Source: Symbiodinium sp. CCMP2592 (taxonomy: Eukaryota > Sar > Dinophyceae > Suessiales > Symbiodiniaceae). From it: 64,000 bases of DNA. This document shows, piece after piece, positions 1 through 11,123 of this stretch; positions within the stretch are counted from its first letter, which is position 1, and each line of letters begins with the position of its first letter. The position numbers and the translations under genes are program-made. Under the pieces are notes generated by a model. That model was not told where the DNA came from. It saw only the letters and a list, made by a program, of their open reading frames with translations, and made no database searches. The DNA lies in contig CAJNDT010002924.1 of NCBI GenBank assembly GCA_905221615.1, positions 669,426 through 733,425 on the forward strand. Reading direction: 5' to 3'.

Positions 1-1129
1 GGGTTTACTTCGAAGGGTTCAAGGGCAGGAGATATCAATGACTGCGACCGAGCAAGTGCTGTCTTGGAAACCTAGACCTGCTAAACCCTACTTTTAGTAG
101 GTTCTTGTTATAAAACCCTAACATGGGATTTATAGGGACCCTACAAAAAGTGGATTCTGGTAGGTTAAGGAACGGGATAGACAAAGTCTTCACGAGCTAA
201 GCTGTAATAGGACGCACGCAGGGTTCGCAGACTTCCCGCCTTACGGTGGTCCTCACAGGTTGCCATGATCAAGAGGCCACAAGCTCAAGTATCTGGGAAC
301 CGATAGTGCCAGACTTCCGGCGGATGTTCTTAGAACGGTAATTTGGGGTTTAGGGCTTAGGGCTTTTCTTATCTCAACGATGCTGCAATGCTGACCTTCA
401 TGACAGCCATGGCAAGGTCCTCTCGCAGCGTGAGACATGTAGCAGTGATAGCAAATTTGCCACAGTAGGCTATTACTACTTGTTCGCGCAATGAAGCACA
501 CCCCCGATCGATGTGATGTGCAGCAGTAGAAGTAGAAGCAGTACACGGGATCCCTCCAACATTAGACCCTTAGCCATTGAATAGCAGGAGCCAAATCCCG
601 CCCCGATCTTCCCACCGAAAGACTGGCAGGAGAGCGGCTCTGTGGAATGCATCGGCGTTGCCTTTCAGGTGGGATTCAGTATTGTTGATCCGACACCTAG
701 TCTTAAGGCACGTAAATGCAGGATCCCTATTCAGCATAGCGTTAGCGGCTAATTTGGTCAAGGGTCTACTGCAGTATCTTGAAGCCTACGACCACAAGGT
801 CACGGCTGCATTCGTGTGTTTCTTTCGCAATGTTGGCAGAAGTAGTGGAGGGTATGGAAGGGAAATCATTAAATCGGTGAGCTTCATTCCTTTACTTGGG
901 ATGCCTCATTCCTCGTGCCCCGCACCTTTGTGAGCTTTGTGCTGCCGGAACCCGTTTTAAATTCCGAAAGCCTGAGTACCTTGTTGACGTTGGGGTGGTC
1001 GTGGGGATGTTGCTGTTGTTGTGACTATATAGGCCCCAGGCATATCACAATGCGAACCCTGCTCTTATCCTCTTCTGGTGATGACATGTACCCGCATGAT
1101 GGACATCCATAGCCCAAAGCCCTCAAGCA
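1..1129. other. No gene recognised; telomere-motif fragments
   Basis: No exon could be supported on either strand. The first 160 bases contain several degenerate CCCTAAA / TTTAGGG fragments, and another cluster (TTTGGGGTTTAGGGCTTAGGG-like) lies near 340-365. I looked here for the catalytic domain of the Deg9-like gene that starts at about 1820, especially the GNSGGP serine motif and a TNAHVV-like histidine motif, and found neither. Confidence 0.5.
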
Positions 1130-1429
1130 TCAGCAGCTGCAAGCCGTCAGGTTTTGATAGTGGCTGATACTTGTAGCGGCGGAGTATAGTATGCCCTGGG
1201 TTTCGTCTGGCATCCACATGGGGTCTTGTGCCTTAGCAGTCCTTACAATCAAGATCCAACTCCCATCGGTCGACACAGTACATGTTCTCCAACTGCCATC
1301 TCTCTGCGACTTCAATCGGGCATGCAGGTTCTGGGTCGCGATGATGCCGAAAACATTGGCTACATCATCCCTTCTGAGGCCGATCTTGGTTAACTTGTAA
1401 CTTTGGAACGCGCTTGGCAAGGTGGACAT
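1130..1429 (-). CDS. Candidate single-exon ORF, unknown function
   Basis: An ATG at 1429 opens a 99-codon frame ending at 1130. Its composition is protein-like, with mixed charged and aromatic residues (for example RDGSWRTCTVSTDGSWILIV), whereas the overlapping plus-strand frame looks like a shadow. No family was recognised. It lies just 5' of the first supported exon of the plus-strand Deg9-like gene. It could be a small gene, an exon of a longer minus-strand gene, or a chance frame. No splice sites argue either way. Confidence 0.3.
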   Translation of the reverse strand: MSTLPSAFQSYKLTKIGLRRDDVANVFGIIATQNLHARLKSQRDGSWRTCTVSTDGSWILIVRTAKAQDPMWMPDETQGILYSAATSISHYQNLTACSC

Positions 1430-1737
1430 GGCTATGTGCTTAAATGATCTTCTGGAATCCGCCCGGAGCGGTTGTACAGCACATCTCAAGACCTCCAGAT
1501 GTTGCCGCGATCGGATCTACGGTACGATGTTTGTCTGTGATGCCCGTTCTTTGAGTTCTCCACATGGAAAGGCCCCTTTGTTAAGCATCCCGGTTTCCAG
1601 AGTGCTGTTGTGCAACTGGTCGTGTTCCAAGCGGTGCGATAAGGCTACGCTACTGCACGCGCTCGATCGGACGGCTGAGACAAGATCCCGTTCCACCCTG
1701 TCGCTTTGGACCAGCGCTGAAACCCAAAAGTCTAAGG

Positions 1738-1859
1738 CTATGAAGCTCAAGAGGTTGTGAACCGTTTCTTCGCGCCTACAGCCCTATAGGCCCTAAAGCC
1801 CTGAAGCCCGAAGTCGTTGGTAATGAAGCTCAACAGGTGGTGAACCATTTCCTAGTGGA
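1738..1859 (+). repeat. Duplicated exon-edge sequence, offset 83 bp
   Basis: Positions 1738-1776 and 1821-1859 are near-copies of one another, both reading approximately GAAGCTCAA(G/C)AGGT(T/G)GTGAACC. The second copy leads straight into the Deg9-like exon (VVNHFLVDY). Each copy carries AGGT, so each could serve as a splice boundary. This suggests a short tandem duplication of an exon start, with the space between the copies perhaps being spliced out. Confidence 0.6.
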
Positions 1860-4800
1860 CTATGTGAAGCACAAGTCCTACACCGGCTTTGGCAGCTGCG
1901 GCTTCACTGTCCAGGCCCTCGAGAATGGGCCGAGACTTCGCAGAAACCTAAACCCTAAACATGGGTGGTTGTCAAAATTATGGTCCCTTTTTGGGGTCCT
2001 TATTATAATACGTATTAGGGTACCCAAAAAGGGACCATAATTTGGACAACTACCCACATAGACCTCGGCTGGCTTGCCCGAGTTGCGAGAGCATGCAGCC
2101 CTGCACATGTTTGGGTTCAAGGGCTTCGGGCGTTTCAATTTGGGTTGCGGGGTTTGCAGTGTCGGACTATCGGGTGCAGTAGGCCTTGAACGTGTGTTCA
2201 AGATGAATCCTGAACGGATCACTGCCTGGTTCGCAGCTCATTGAGTTGGGACTCAGAAAAAAACAGGCTTGATCCTACTGCTTTGCTGTCTCTGCCCGCG
2301 AATGTTCCTTGAGCCTGTGTCTTCAGTCCGGCGTACTTTCTTTTGCGCAAAACATGCCTTTCCAACAAGGATGCGCCATGCTCTCGGCTTGAAGAATGGA
2401 GAGACGCTGAGCATTGATTTGGGAGGAATTTTGGGCGAGACCCCCTCGGTGTGGGTTCCAGCCCTGCAGGTGGCCCTAATATGCATGCGTGTGGAATTTG
2501 GGAATGGAACTTGGATCTTCTGCTGCCGAAGTTGGAGTACAGTCATATCTGCAGTAATTATAGTGTTGCAAATCGGCGGTCAACTCACAGCCAGGCTCGA
2601 TGCTGAAAGCTTTGGTCCCTGAACCGTTTGGCTTACAGTTGTAAGGCAGAATCGCTGAGGAAGAAGAAGGTGGCATGAGGAGGAGGATGCCGATGGTGTC
2701 AGCTATGGTAACGGTTACGAACGGTTACTATATTTTACGACAGTATAACGTATTGTAAGATATTACAAAGAGGCACTACAATATACAATACTGGTGACGG
2801 TGAGAGTAGAGGTGGTGTCAGGGGTCCCGAGACTTCAATGGAAGCAAGCCCCAAGGAGTGGCATCCTAGTTCGCCGAGTGGATCCGTCCTCTTCAGCTGG
2901 CAAGGCGATCCTGGCAAGAGGGTTCTACTCCTAATCCGGGCGAAGCCTACACCCACAAATACCGCAGCCGAAGCCGACAGTACTTATTGTCGGGCGTGTA
3001 CCGGAAGTGGAAGCTTCCGAGACGAAAAAAGCTTTGGGCTCTGAGGGCAAGCGTTCTTCAATGCAGCCTGATGGTGGAATGTAGGGCTTACAACTTCTCT
3101 TCACGAAGCCGAACTTTCAGAATACATCAAGCCCCTAGCGAGACCCTTTCGGTTCCGTGGTAACGGTAGTCGCCGATAATACCGGGTGTGTGGGGAGTTG
3201 GACTTGCGGCAGCAGATGTGTTATGTCGACAGGGATGGCCTGTAATGACTGCGACTATCTTCTTGTAGTTGTCGCACGGCGCTGGCAACGGCTGCCCTCT
3301 ACTGAGTTCCCACGTGATGTTTGGGGAGGGGGGGTGGGTACTTGTACTTTAGTAGATAGGGGATGCCTCAGTCAGTCTGTGGTTGACTGGCAACAACGCG
3401 GCCATCACCACGAAGACCGCCACCCAGGTATCACGGCGGTGACAAAGCGCCGCCATCACGTGCCGCCGGTATCCCGTGCGCCATCACCCCATGGGCAAAC
3501 CATAAGTTGACTAGATGCTTAATATTATTAATATTAGTATTAGTATTGGTAATATTAATATTAATAATAATAATGTAGGTGCTCGTCGGACGAAGCAAGC
3601 TACAGTCCCCAGCAGGCAACTGGTCTTTCCTGCCTCCTATCCAGCAAACCAATTCAACGAGAACACCGAAGCCTCTAATAGACTCTAATAGTAATAATAC
3701 TAATGACAACAATATTAATACCAGTAACAGTAATGAGGAGAATGATACTGAAAATCTGCAATCTATGAAGGTGCTCAAGAAGGGCGACATCATCCGCAAA
3801 GTCCAGGGCCAAGACATCGGTGACGATGGGAAGGTCCCTTTCCGAGGTGCACGCAACGAGAGGACGCTGCGGTGTGAACGTATAAAATCTAATGCATAAT
3901 GTATAATATATATATATATAATGTATACTATATAGAAAATAAAAGCTCTGGTATATAATGCTTGAGAACTTATGCAATCCAGCTAGGAAGTCCAGAGCGG
4001 AGCTGCCAGTTTACAAAGCCAAACCTCCACCGCCAAAGTGCGAAACCCTATGCCATCGCCCACCCCAACGGACCCCTCCAAAATGGATCAAAACTCTAAA
4101 GCCAACGCCAACTCTAAAATGGCAAGGGGGTGCTTGTATTGCCACCCATCATTTCCATTATCTGATCACTCCTCAGGGAACAGGCAGTTACCCTAAGCCC
4201 GACATGTTGTTTCTATAAACCTCGGGCCCAAAATCCAAATAATATGCATGGAAGCCCTGTTGGGATTGTCATGGCCGCCATATTCCCGTAGTAGAGACCC
4301 TATTGTGACCACCAAGGCCCCGCCACTGCCCTTATCTGCTCTCGTGGGTGGGCCTGATCACAGCTTCTGATTTCGATGTACGATACTATACTATAGCGAG
4401 GTATCTTCTAACCACAATATACCCAATAAGATGCACTATATGTATGCTATAACATAGGTATACGCCATGAACTGGCCTTAGTTAGCTCTCCAGGATTGAT
4501 TTCCACTACCTCATCTCAAAGCTCTTCATCGGTGACACCTGCAGTTTCCAGGTGCTGAGGGACAAGCACCTGCTCCTCGGCGATCCCAGTGGCTATAATG
4601 TGGTATCATCTAAAGAGAGTAGTACCGAGATAGTTAGGTAAATAGCTAAAGGAATGTCAGAATGAGAAGGACGAATAAATAATAGTGGCAAAAATCATGA
4701 AAGGAGCCATGTCATTGGCACCAGTAGCAGAAGTTCTTGGCAAACAGGAATTGAACTCATGGTAGAAGAGGTCTGTTCAGGAGCTAAGAGAGCGAAGAGG

Positions 4801-6152
4801 AGCGGTCCAGGTCAGATTCCATGTGTTTTGCTCTTCGGGCCTGGGCAAACAAGTGTGTGTGCTATGACCGTCCACGTCATGCCAGTCATGAATCCTTCAA
4901 AGCCCTTTGATGTCGCGTGCCTTCTGGTTTCTACGAATGACGATCTCAGTACCGCTTCAATCACATGGGTACATGAGGATCAGCCCTGCGTGCTGGCCAA
5001 AGTTCAGAGCCCAAATAAAAGCCCTCCATCATCGAAGAATCACCGAGAGTTCTCAGCTGGAAGACTCGATCGTGGGACGACCACATACGCCACGCAGGCC
5101 GTGAATGGAGAAGGATTTAGGAAGGATCTGGCATGCGCTTGTTTCTCAGGCGCACTCCTAGAAGGACCGGTGCATTTGGTGTTTGGGGTCATCGGGCAGA
5201 ACCCGGTGAAGCCCTTTGAAATACCCTACTAGTAAGCCTTCCACCCTGCCATCACACTAAAAACGCGAGTACTTGCAGTACCAATAATAAGAAAATAGTC
5301 AATAGCAACAAGAACAGTAGCTATAGTTTACTATCCTGACTAAACTTAGCAACAAGAACCATAGCTATAATTTACTATACTGACTAAACTCATACTGAAA
5401 AAAGGCCCAAAATTATCCAAGGCTGGAGCTTCGCATGAAGCTCTCGGCCGTCCGCCCCTTGGTTCTCCATGACCCGCCAGATCCCCCGAAGTACTTCGTG
5501 GTGGGGGGCCTCGTCTTCGTGCCCTTGTCCGAGCCCTTCTTGATGGATGATTTCGGCCTCTTGGAGCGGAATTTTTCGGTGGTTTTGGGGTGTTGTGCAG
5601 CTAAATTAGTAGCCGTTCCCTGGAACGGCTTAAGGATGCTGCCTCCCTGGCATCATTGTACCCACCACAACTGTCATGCTCTTGGCCAGCATGTGACAGT
5701 AAATGCTGTGAGTATTTTCTTGTGGTTACGCCATCACACCCATCATTGCAGCCACACTGTTGCATGGTTAGCCTGGTTACAGACTTTCGCATTGGGGCAA
5801 GTTCATTCGGCACGACAGTGGCATTTGCTTGTTTCAGCAATATCTTGTTCGTTCTCAGTTCTGAGTGTTACTTCTTAGCTCTGGCATGGGTGTTGTGACA
5901 GCGCGACCATGAATATCCATACTCATAGCATTAGTAAAGACAGCAGTTCCAAGATCACCAGCAACAGCATCAGTACCGAAAGGAATAGCATTTACAACAG
6001 CTACAACAGTCCAGAAGCTACTGATGCTGCTGCCTCTGTCGCAGCTGCCACTGCTGCTGCGCCTGCTGCTGAAAGGCATATGTTTGGCGAGCGCCACAAG
6101 GAATGTTACCTACGACGACTGCTGCTACGGCTACTACTGCTCCGGCTAGTGC

Positions 6153-6195
<43 letters not shown>

Positions 6196-7909
6196 CCCAG
6201 GCAGAAGAGCGGGAGAGAGAGAGAGAGAGAGAGATGGGTCCAATTCGAAGGTGCCGACTTTCACAAGCAAGCGCCGATTGGGATGATCCTTGCCTTGACA
6301 TGCGTAATCTGTTGGTTGCATGCGACACACGAGCAGCGGCCATAGTCAGCCCAAGCTGCCTTCGTGCTGCCTGTGCTTACCTTCGCAATAGAACCTGCGA
6401 ACGACCACCAGTCATGACGGGGAATTGTGGTGTAAGTTCATAAGTACTTCTGCAGGCCACTGGCGCAGATATATGCCAAACCAGGGCTCTCTTAGCCTTG
6501 TTGTTATTTTGCTACCCGGTCACTCTGCAGTTTGGCACTCCGTGCCCGAGCACAGCGGGTCAAAAGTCATGTCCATTGCTCTGCAGCCTTGGAGAGCAGA
6601 GGATCTATCACTGGGCCGAGGGCATGCGCCAGTTTGCTGACCACGAGACCCTTGCCTAGGTTGAGTTGGAACCTAGCTCGTTGGAGGGCTTCTTTTGAAG
6701 GGTGGCTGATGATGCAAGCTGTGCGGTTACAAAAACAACTTAAAGGTTTTGGGTTGAGCTTCGTAGGGTCAGGCTCCATGCATCTTTAGAAATACTCACT
6801 TCAAGGGAATCTCAATTTCAAGTCCCAGCTCTCGTAGGCATTAGGCATCGAAGAGCAAAGGATCATCGTGCTGTCGCAAGTTCTGGCATCGCCTCTCACC
6901 GTCGGCTTCACGGAAACTTTGGCCGCAGTATGCGTTTGCAGACGCTTTGGGGTAAAATCCTGCACCTGTCTTCTCGTAAAGCCGTAGACCCCCAAGGCCC
7001 TGAAGTCTTCCATTGCCTTCGGTTGAAGGTTTTGGGTTCGAGTTTAAGGTTTAGGGTTTTGGGCTTGGGACATTCCTCATGTACTTGGTCCGAATGTGAA
7101 GGTACGAACGACCGGAGCGGCAAGAACCCCCTGGCGTTTTAATTCACCAGGGATCGGTGTGACGGAGCCAGAGCCTTGGTGTTCAGGATTTCTACAACGT
7201 CACACTTCTGAAGTTCAACGGCCAGCAGCCCAAAAACCTGGAGAACCTGATCAACCTTGTGAAAGCCTCCAAGGCAGGATCATACCGTTCTATACTCTTC
7301 TATATTGTACACTATACAGCTTGTGCACACGATCTCTAACATCGTATACCTTAATATAAAGATGCAGTGAATTCAGAATTACATGCAAGAGTATGAGACG
7401 ATATGAGTCGAAGCATGCGACAAGTAATATCGATCTCACTATCACAAGGAAGAATACTATAGCGTGCTAACTGAGAGACGGAAGACTTCTTCCAGGTGTT
7501 CATGACTAGGTTTCCGCGCAAGATTGGACTTGATGTTTTCCAAGACTCTCTGAGACCTCGCCCCCCAAATCGGGTACTCCTTTGTGCATAGTCTGGGACG
7601 CACAGGAATTGGAAATTTCCGAAGAGTGGAAGCCGAGCTTCAGTCAGGATGAGTACCTGACCTTCGAGATAGAGCGGAACAACTCCATCATCCTTCCCAG
7701 GACAGGGTTTGGGGTTTAGGGTCCCTCATTATCTTCCATCCACGGAATTTGTTGCGGGTTTATGTCAGTTTATGTGGGGTCTGGGCTCTGCTCAGGGTTT
7801 CGGGAGCACCTCCACCATCCTCCCGAGGAAGGAGGCGCTGAAGCAGACGGCCAACATCCTGAAAGAAGCCCTGCTGCGATTCAGAAGACATGGGAGTTTC
7901 CGAAAATAG
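1820..7909 (+). CDS. Deg9-type serine protease, PDZ and C-terminal exons
   Basis: Exons spell the C-terminal two thirds of a plant-type Deg9 (Do-like, HtrA family) protease in the right order: 1837-1960 VVNHFLVDYVKHKSYTGFG then QALENGPRLRRNL; about 2918-2979 VLLLIRAKPTPTNTAAEAD; 3771-3862 VLKKGDIIRKVQGQDIGDDG (PDZ); 4494-4590 IDFHYLISKLFIGDT; about 5443-5570 PPKYFVVGGLVFVPLSEPFL; 6837-6930 EEQRIIVLSQVLASP; 7187-7276 VTLLKFNGQQPKNLENL; 7648-7700 YLTFEIERNNSIILP; 7828-7909 to a TAG. Family members are ATP-independent serine endopeptidases of nucleus, nucleolus or organelle. Here the His-Asp-Ser catalytic exons are not visible and must lie upstream of the window or be lost. The introns after 3862 and 7700 open with GA and close with AG, and each junction restores the frame exactly. 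Exon identity is strong; some edges and a possible missing exon at 5.6-6.8 kb are uncertain. Confidence 0.8.
1960..2062. repeat. Fold-back (MITE-like) inside intron
   Basis: Two arms of roughly 40 bp are inverted copies around a short AT-rich centre (TATTATAATACGTATTAG). The shared core is TTATGGTCCCTTTTTGGG. It begins immediately after the Deg9-like exon ending near 1960, so it lies at the 5' end of an intron. The sequence would form a long hairpin in DNA or pre-mRNA. A related but poorer copy of the TTTGGGGTCCTTAT centre occurs near 7921-7960. Confidence 0.7.
3515..3575. repeat. ATT/AAT trinucleotide-like tract
   Basis: About 55 bp of AT-rich DNA built from TAATATTAG and AATATTAAT steps, partly self-complementary, inside an intron of the Deg9-like gene. 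A second AT tract (TATATATATATA) is at 3907-3922 and similar simple tracts recur through the window. Confidence 0.6.
6158..6233 (+). repeat. (GA)n microsatellite
   Basis: Two runs of GA dinucleotides, at about 6158-6192 and 6213-6233, are separated by 20 unique bases. They sit in the Deg9-like intron between the exon ending near 5570 and the one starting at 6837. The flank at 5960-6150 is rich in GCTGCTG and CTACTG triplets. Frames reading Arg-Glu or Ser-Leu repeats across the tract are artefacts. Confidence 0.8.
7684..7829 (+). repeat. Direct repeat bracketing last Deg9-like intron
   Basis: TCCATCATCCTTCCCAGGA at 7684-7702 and TCCACCATCCTCCCGAGGA at 7811-7829 match at 16 of 19 positions. 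They coincide with the two ends of the final Deg9-like intron (GA donor after 7700, exon restart at 7828). Splicing between the two AGGA motifs leaves the coding sequence as if one copy were present. This is the structure expected if the intron arose by local duplication or by an insertion with target-site duplication. Confidence 0.65.
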
Positions 7910-8897
7910 GGATACCTTACTTTGGGGTCCTTATAGTAAGGATCCTGCTATTCAGGGTACTATATTAGGGCCCCCACATGATGTTACACACCTTGAAGTG
8001 TGCCACCGGAGTCCTCAAGAGGCCAAATTTCGGGTTTCGGGGTCTCGCCTGGGCAACTTGCATTGCGCCACGATTCGTGAGACGTTCTTGGTTTGATCGT
8101 TTTTCGGGGCACCCGGCAGTTCGAAGAGGCCTGGATGCAAAAAGGGTTTAGGGCTTGAAACGGAGGGTCCGAGGCAGCGTCCGAATCCGAACAGGCCCCT
8201 TTAGGAATTGGGATGCGAAGGCAGGAAGATGTGCCGGTATCGCGTTTAGGGTTGGGGGGTGGGTCTACCGGAATCTTATGCTATAGCTAGGAACAAGGAC
8301 CCCCAAAAGAGCATTGGCAGTTATTTATCATCGCACTTGCCCGTTCGGCTATGCCGCAACCTTGATCAGGAACAAAATGTCTCGCTCCTGAGGGCAACTT
8401 TGAGCCTTGGGTGTAGGGTTTATGGCCATAACTTCCGTGCCTCTTTTTCGGATGCTTGTGTATTGGGGAACCTTTGGGGCTTGGGGCCGCGCCAAGGAGA
8501 ACATGATTCCCCACGACCGCTCTGCACCTTCCTTGCATTCAGACAGACCTGTGCGATTGCTTCTAAAATATTCTCTGCTGCATGCTGCTCCAAAGAACTT
8601 GGTAAGTAGGGGGTGTAATCCGGACATCCAGCGATTTGTTGTATGCAATATGCCCAGGTCCACTACAGGCGCAGCTAGGTGGACATCTGCTCGGACGACA
8701 CGAGAAGCTGTCTGAGTTCAGCATCCCAAGGTGACCTGTGAAGGCCAACTGAAGCGGGGACACCAAGAAAGAAGGCCACTCGAGGCCTTGCGGCGCGAGG
8801 TGGAGAAAAAGGGGTTGCACAAGAGCAAGGAGCACAGCCAGCTGTAATGATGCCGCAGAGGTGGAAATCCTTGTTGTGAGCTGATTATAGTGAACCT

Positions 8898-8992
8898 CAG
8901 AAAGTTGGAACATGGTTTTAGGATGATCGGTGCTGGGGTCCCCTATATACTTGACCTTAAGGGCACTCCGATAATGATGTTCCAACTTTCTG
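8898..8992. repeat. Fold-back with perfect 16-bp arms
   Basis: CAGAAAGTTGGAACAT at 8898-8913 is repeated as its exact reverse complement at 8977-8992. The 63-bp interior contains weaker matches of the same kind (GATCGGTGC near 8925 against CACTCCGAT near 8965). The structure resembles a small MITE or a long hairpin. Confidence 0.75.
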
Positions 8993-9596
8993 GCTTCTAC
9001 TGCAGTTTGAAGTGCATGAGGCCGTGGCCACTGCAAGTCAGCTGGACGAGAAGAGGTTGGTCTCCAGCGGAGCCTGGCCCGCAGCCCCAGGCCCCCCATG
9101 AACGAGGAATGACGAGGAGGAGATGGTCATCCTGAGCCCGAACCGAAACTCTGTGACGGGTGAGAAAAAAGGCAACTCAAAAGGAAAGAAGTGTACATTT
9201 TCAATATTTCCAACACCCCCCCAAAGCTTGAAATGCTGATGCTTTCGCTATCTTTCGCTCGCATCAAGCTTTGCAGCTCCAAGGACCGGACTCTTACCAA
9301 GAGCCCCTCGGCGGCTGTCCAGAGTCCTTGGAGTTCCGGGTGTCTACGAGACTTTGGGGCGCGTCGGCCCAGAAACATCCAGAAACCCTGTGGGCTTTTG
9401 ACAACGGTGCAGAGCACCACTCAGGCGACGTGGATGCCAGCGATGCATCTTGCCACCATCGGATCCTAAGCGTCACTTGCCTACACTCAGCGTTAGCCGC
9501 GGGAATCTTCCGGGTCTTGTAAGGGCCGAAATGACAGCAGTCCCATGTGACTGAGTACCAGCTGCATGGCATCACAAGCAGCAATACAAGTAAATT

Positions 9597-10110
9597 GTGA
9601 GAAGCCTCAGTGGTGGTGGTTGCGGTGGTGCCTCTGGCTGTGGTGGCTGTGGCAGTAGCTACAATAGAGCAGCAGCAGTAGGAGCAGGCAGGAGCAGGAG
9701 CAGTCCCAGCCCCACTCCCAGTCAGAGTAAGAGTAGTTGCAGGAGCCGTCACAATGGTAGTTCTAGTAGTGGTGGTAGGAAGAGTAGTGTACTGTAGCAG
9801 CAGAAGCAGAAGCAGTTGTCGTAGTAGTCGTCGTAATCGTAGTCGTATTTGCCCTCCAGCGCTACCACCGCCACGTGGACGACGCTGCTACTAGTGTTCC
9901 TATTACTTTACAGTACTTCTGCGGCTGCTGCTTCTGATATACAGCTGCTGCCGCTGCCGCCTGATGCCGCTGCACGACAACGAGACGATCAGTACCACTA
10001 CCTCCGCGACAACTAGCACCATCACCACGACTACCGCCACTGCTTGCTCCAGCTATACTGCTGCTCTCGCTGCTACTACCGCTGTTGCTACACCTTGTGC
10101 TGGCATACTG
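9597..10110. repeat. Imperfect triplet-rich low-complexity region
   Basis: About 500 bp with strong three-base periodicity but changing motifs: GGT/GCT/GTA-type triplets dominate to about 9850, then CTA/CCA/CTG-type triplets, close to the complementary set, dominate to about 10100. Open frames reading Ser/Gly- or Thr/Ala-rich protein are by-products of the periodicity. Related tracts are at 5960-6150, 16985-17240, 56110-56220 and 58385-58550. Confidence 0.6.
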
Positions 10111-10338
10111 GCAAGCTCACCCATGTGAAGAAGCATAGGCAGCCCTCCGACGAAATCGAGAACGTTCATGCCTTTCACGACAGCAGAGCATTTTTATGAG
10201 TGTCTCAGGGTTACGGTGAAACCTACAACCTGCGAATTTCTCAAGGGGAACGTAGTTGCACGATTCTTTGTATTCGGCAACCATTGCATGGGTCGTAGAT
10301 AGGTCTCGTCATGATGTTCTCTTGCAGTCTTTGCAGAT

Positions 10339-10510
10339 CTACACCAGCGTCGTTCCGGGGGTTTTGAGCTCGATGTCGTTCTGATCTTGCGGAGAGAGTT
10401 CGTCAGCTTCCAGTCTTCCGTCCGGGGTTCTGAAATACAACACCCACCAGTAGTCGAAGCAAGCAAAACCTCCGAAGCCCCACCCATGCAGGCATGGCCT
10501 GGGATTTGAT
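10339..10510 (-). CDS. Candidate C-terminal exon, unknown protein
   Basis: This minus-strand frame ends at 10339 and reads like folded protein in its last ~55 residues, including WGFGGFACFDYWWVLYFRTP and a charged tail ending in ELKTPGTTLV. The density of Trp, Tyr and Phe among acidic residues is unlike the noise frames nearby. No family was recognised and the upstream exons were not located. It could equally be a single-exon fragment of an older gene. Confidence 0.35.
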
Positions 10511-11123
10511 GGGAATGGCAGCTTGGCTTCGGAGCGAGAAACGATCCGCAGCATCTGAGTGGTGTCAACAGGAAGAACATTGACATGAACTCTCGGGCTT
10601 GGAGAGGTTCGTCGGAATCAGACCGGAGGTGAAGCAATTCTCGGGGTCTGTGGTGTGGAGTGTCTAGGAGATTTCACAGGCCCTTTCTTGCAAGCTCAGT
10701 CGTCCCGGGCTCCGTGCCGAGGTGCTGCTCCTATACGCCCGTGCCTGAGGGAGGGCTGGATGGGTGGGTGGGATGAGTGGGACATTTGCGGCCTCGTTGA
10801 AGATTCTCCACAACCCTAGCTGCGAGTCAGTGTAAGCTGCGGTCACGGCCATCCCCATCGGTTTCTGTGACAAAAGTCGACTGAGGATATGATTGCGATA
10901 CCCATCTCTGCTTTCGACCCCGGCTCCAGTCTGCCTTGGCCCAAGGAGCTATATTCACCGCTGCAAAGACAGAGAGTCGTTTGGGCTCCGCTACTTAGTT
11001 TGGCAATCTTGGCAGGTTTACCGACATTATGGAATGGACGACGCAGATATTCTGGACTTTCGACATCCTCATGCCACGGCCTGAGCTGAGAGCAGCAGCC
11101 CAATTGCCTGCCCTGCGTGCGCC

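Larger units (their letters stand above)
7910..10330. other. No gene recognised; fold-back and triplet-rich DNA
   Basis: No exon series could be supported. The stretch contains degenerate TTTAGGG fragments (about 8139-8160, 8240-8260, 8402-8420), a fold-back at 8898-8992 and triplet-patterned DNA at 9597-10110. A weak protein-like frame (+, about 9100-9180, with a Lys/Gly-rich segment) was seen but has no supporting splice structure. Confidence 0.5.

Noticed and set aside
6106-6345. ORFs on both strands reading Arg-Glu or Ser-Leu repeats
   Set aside because: They follow (GA)n/(CT)n microsatellites exactly and lose protein character outside them; the tract lies in a Deg9-like intron.
8563-9099. 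178-codon minus-strand ORF
   Set aside because: It runs through the 8898-8992 fold-back, the composition changes abruptly and no splice signals or motifs support it.
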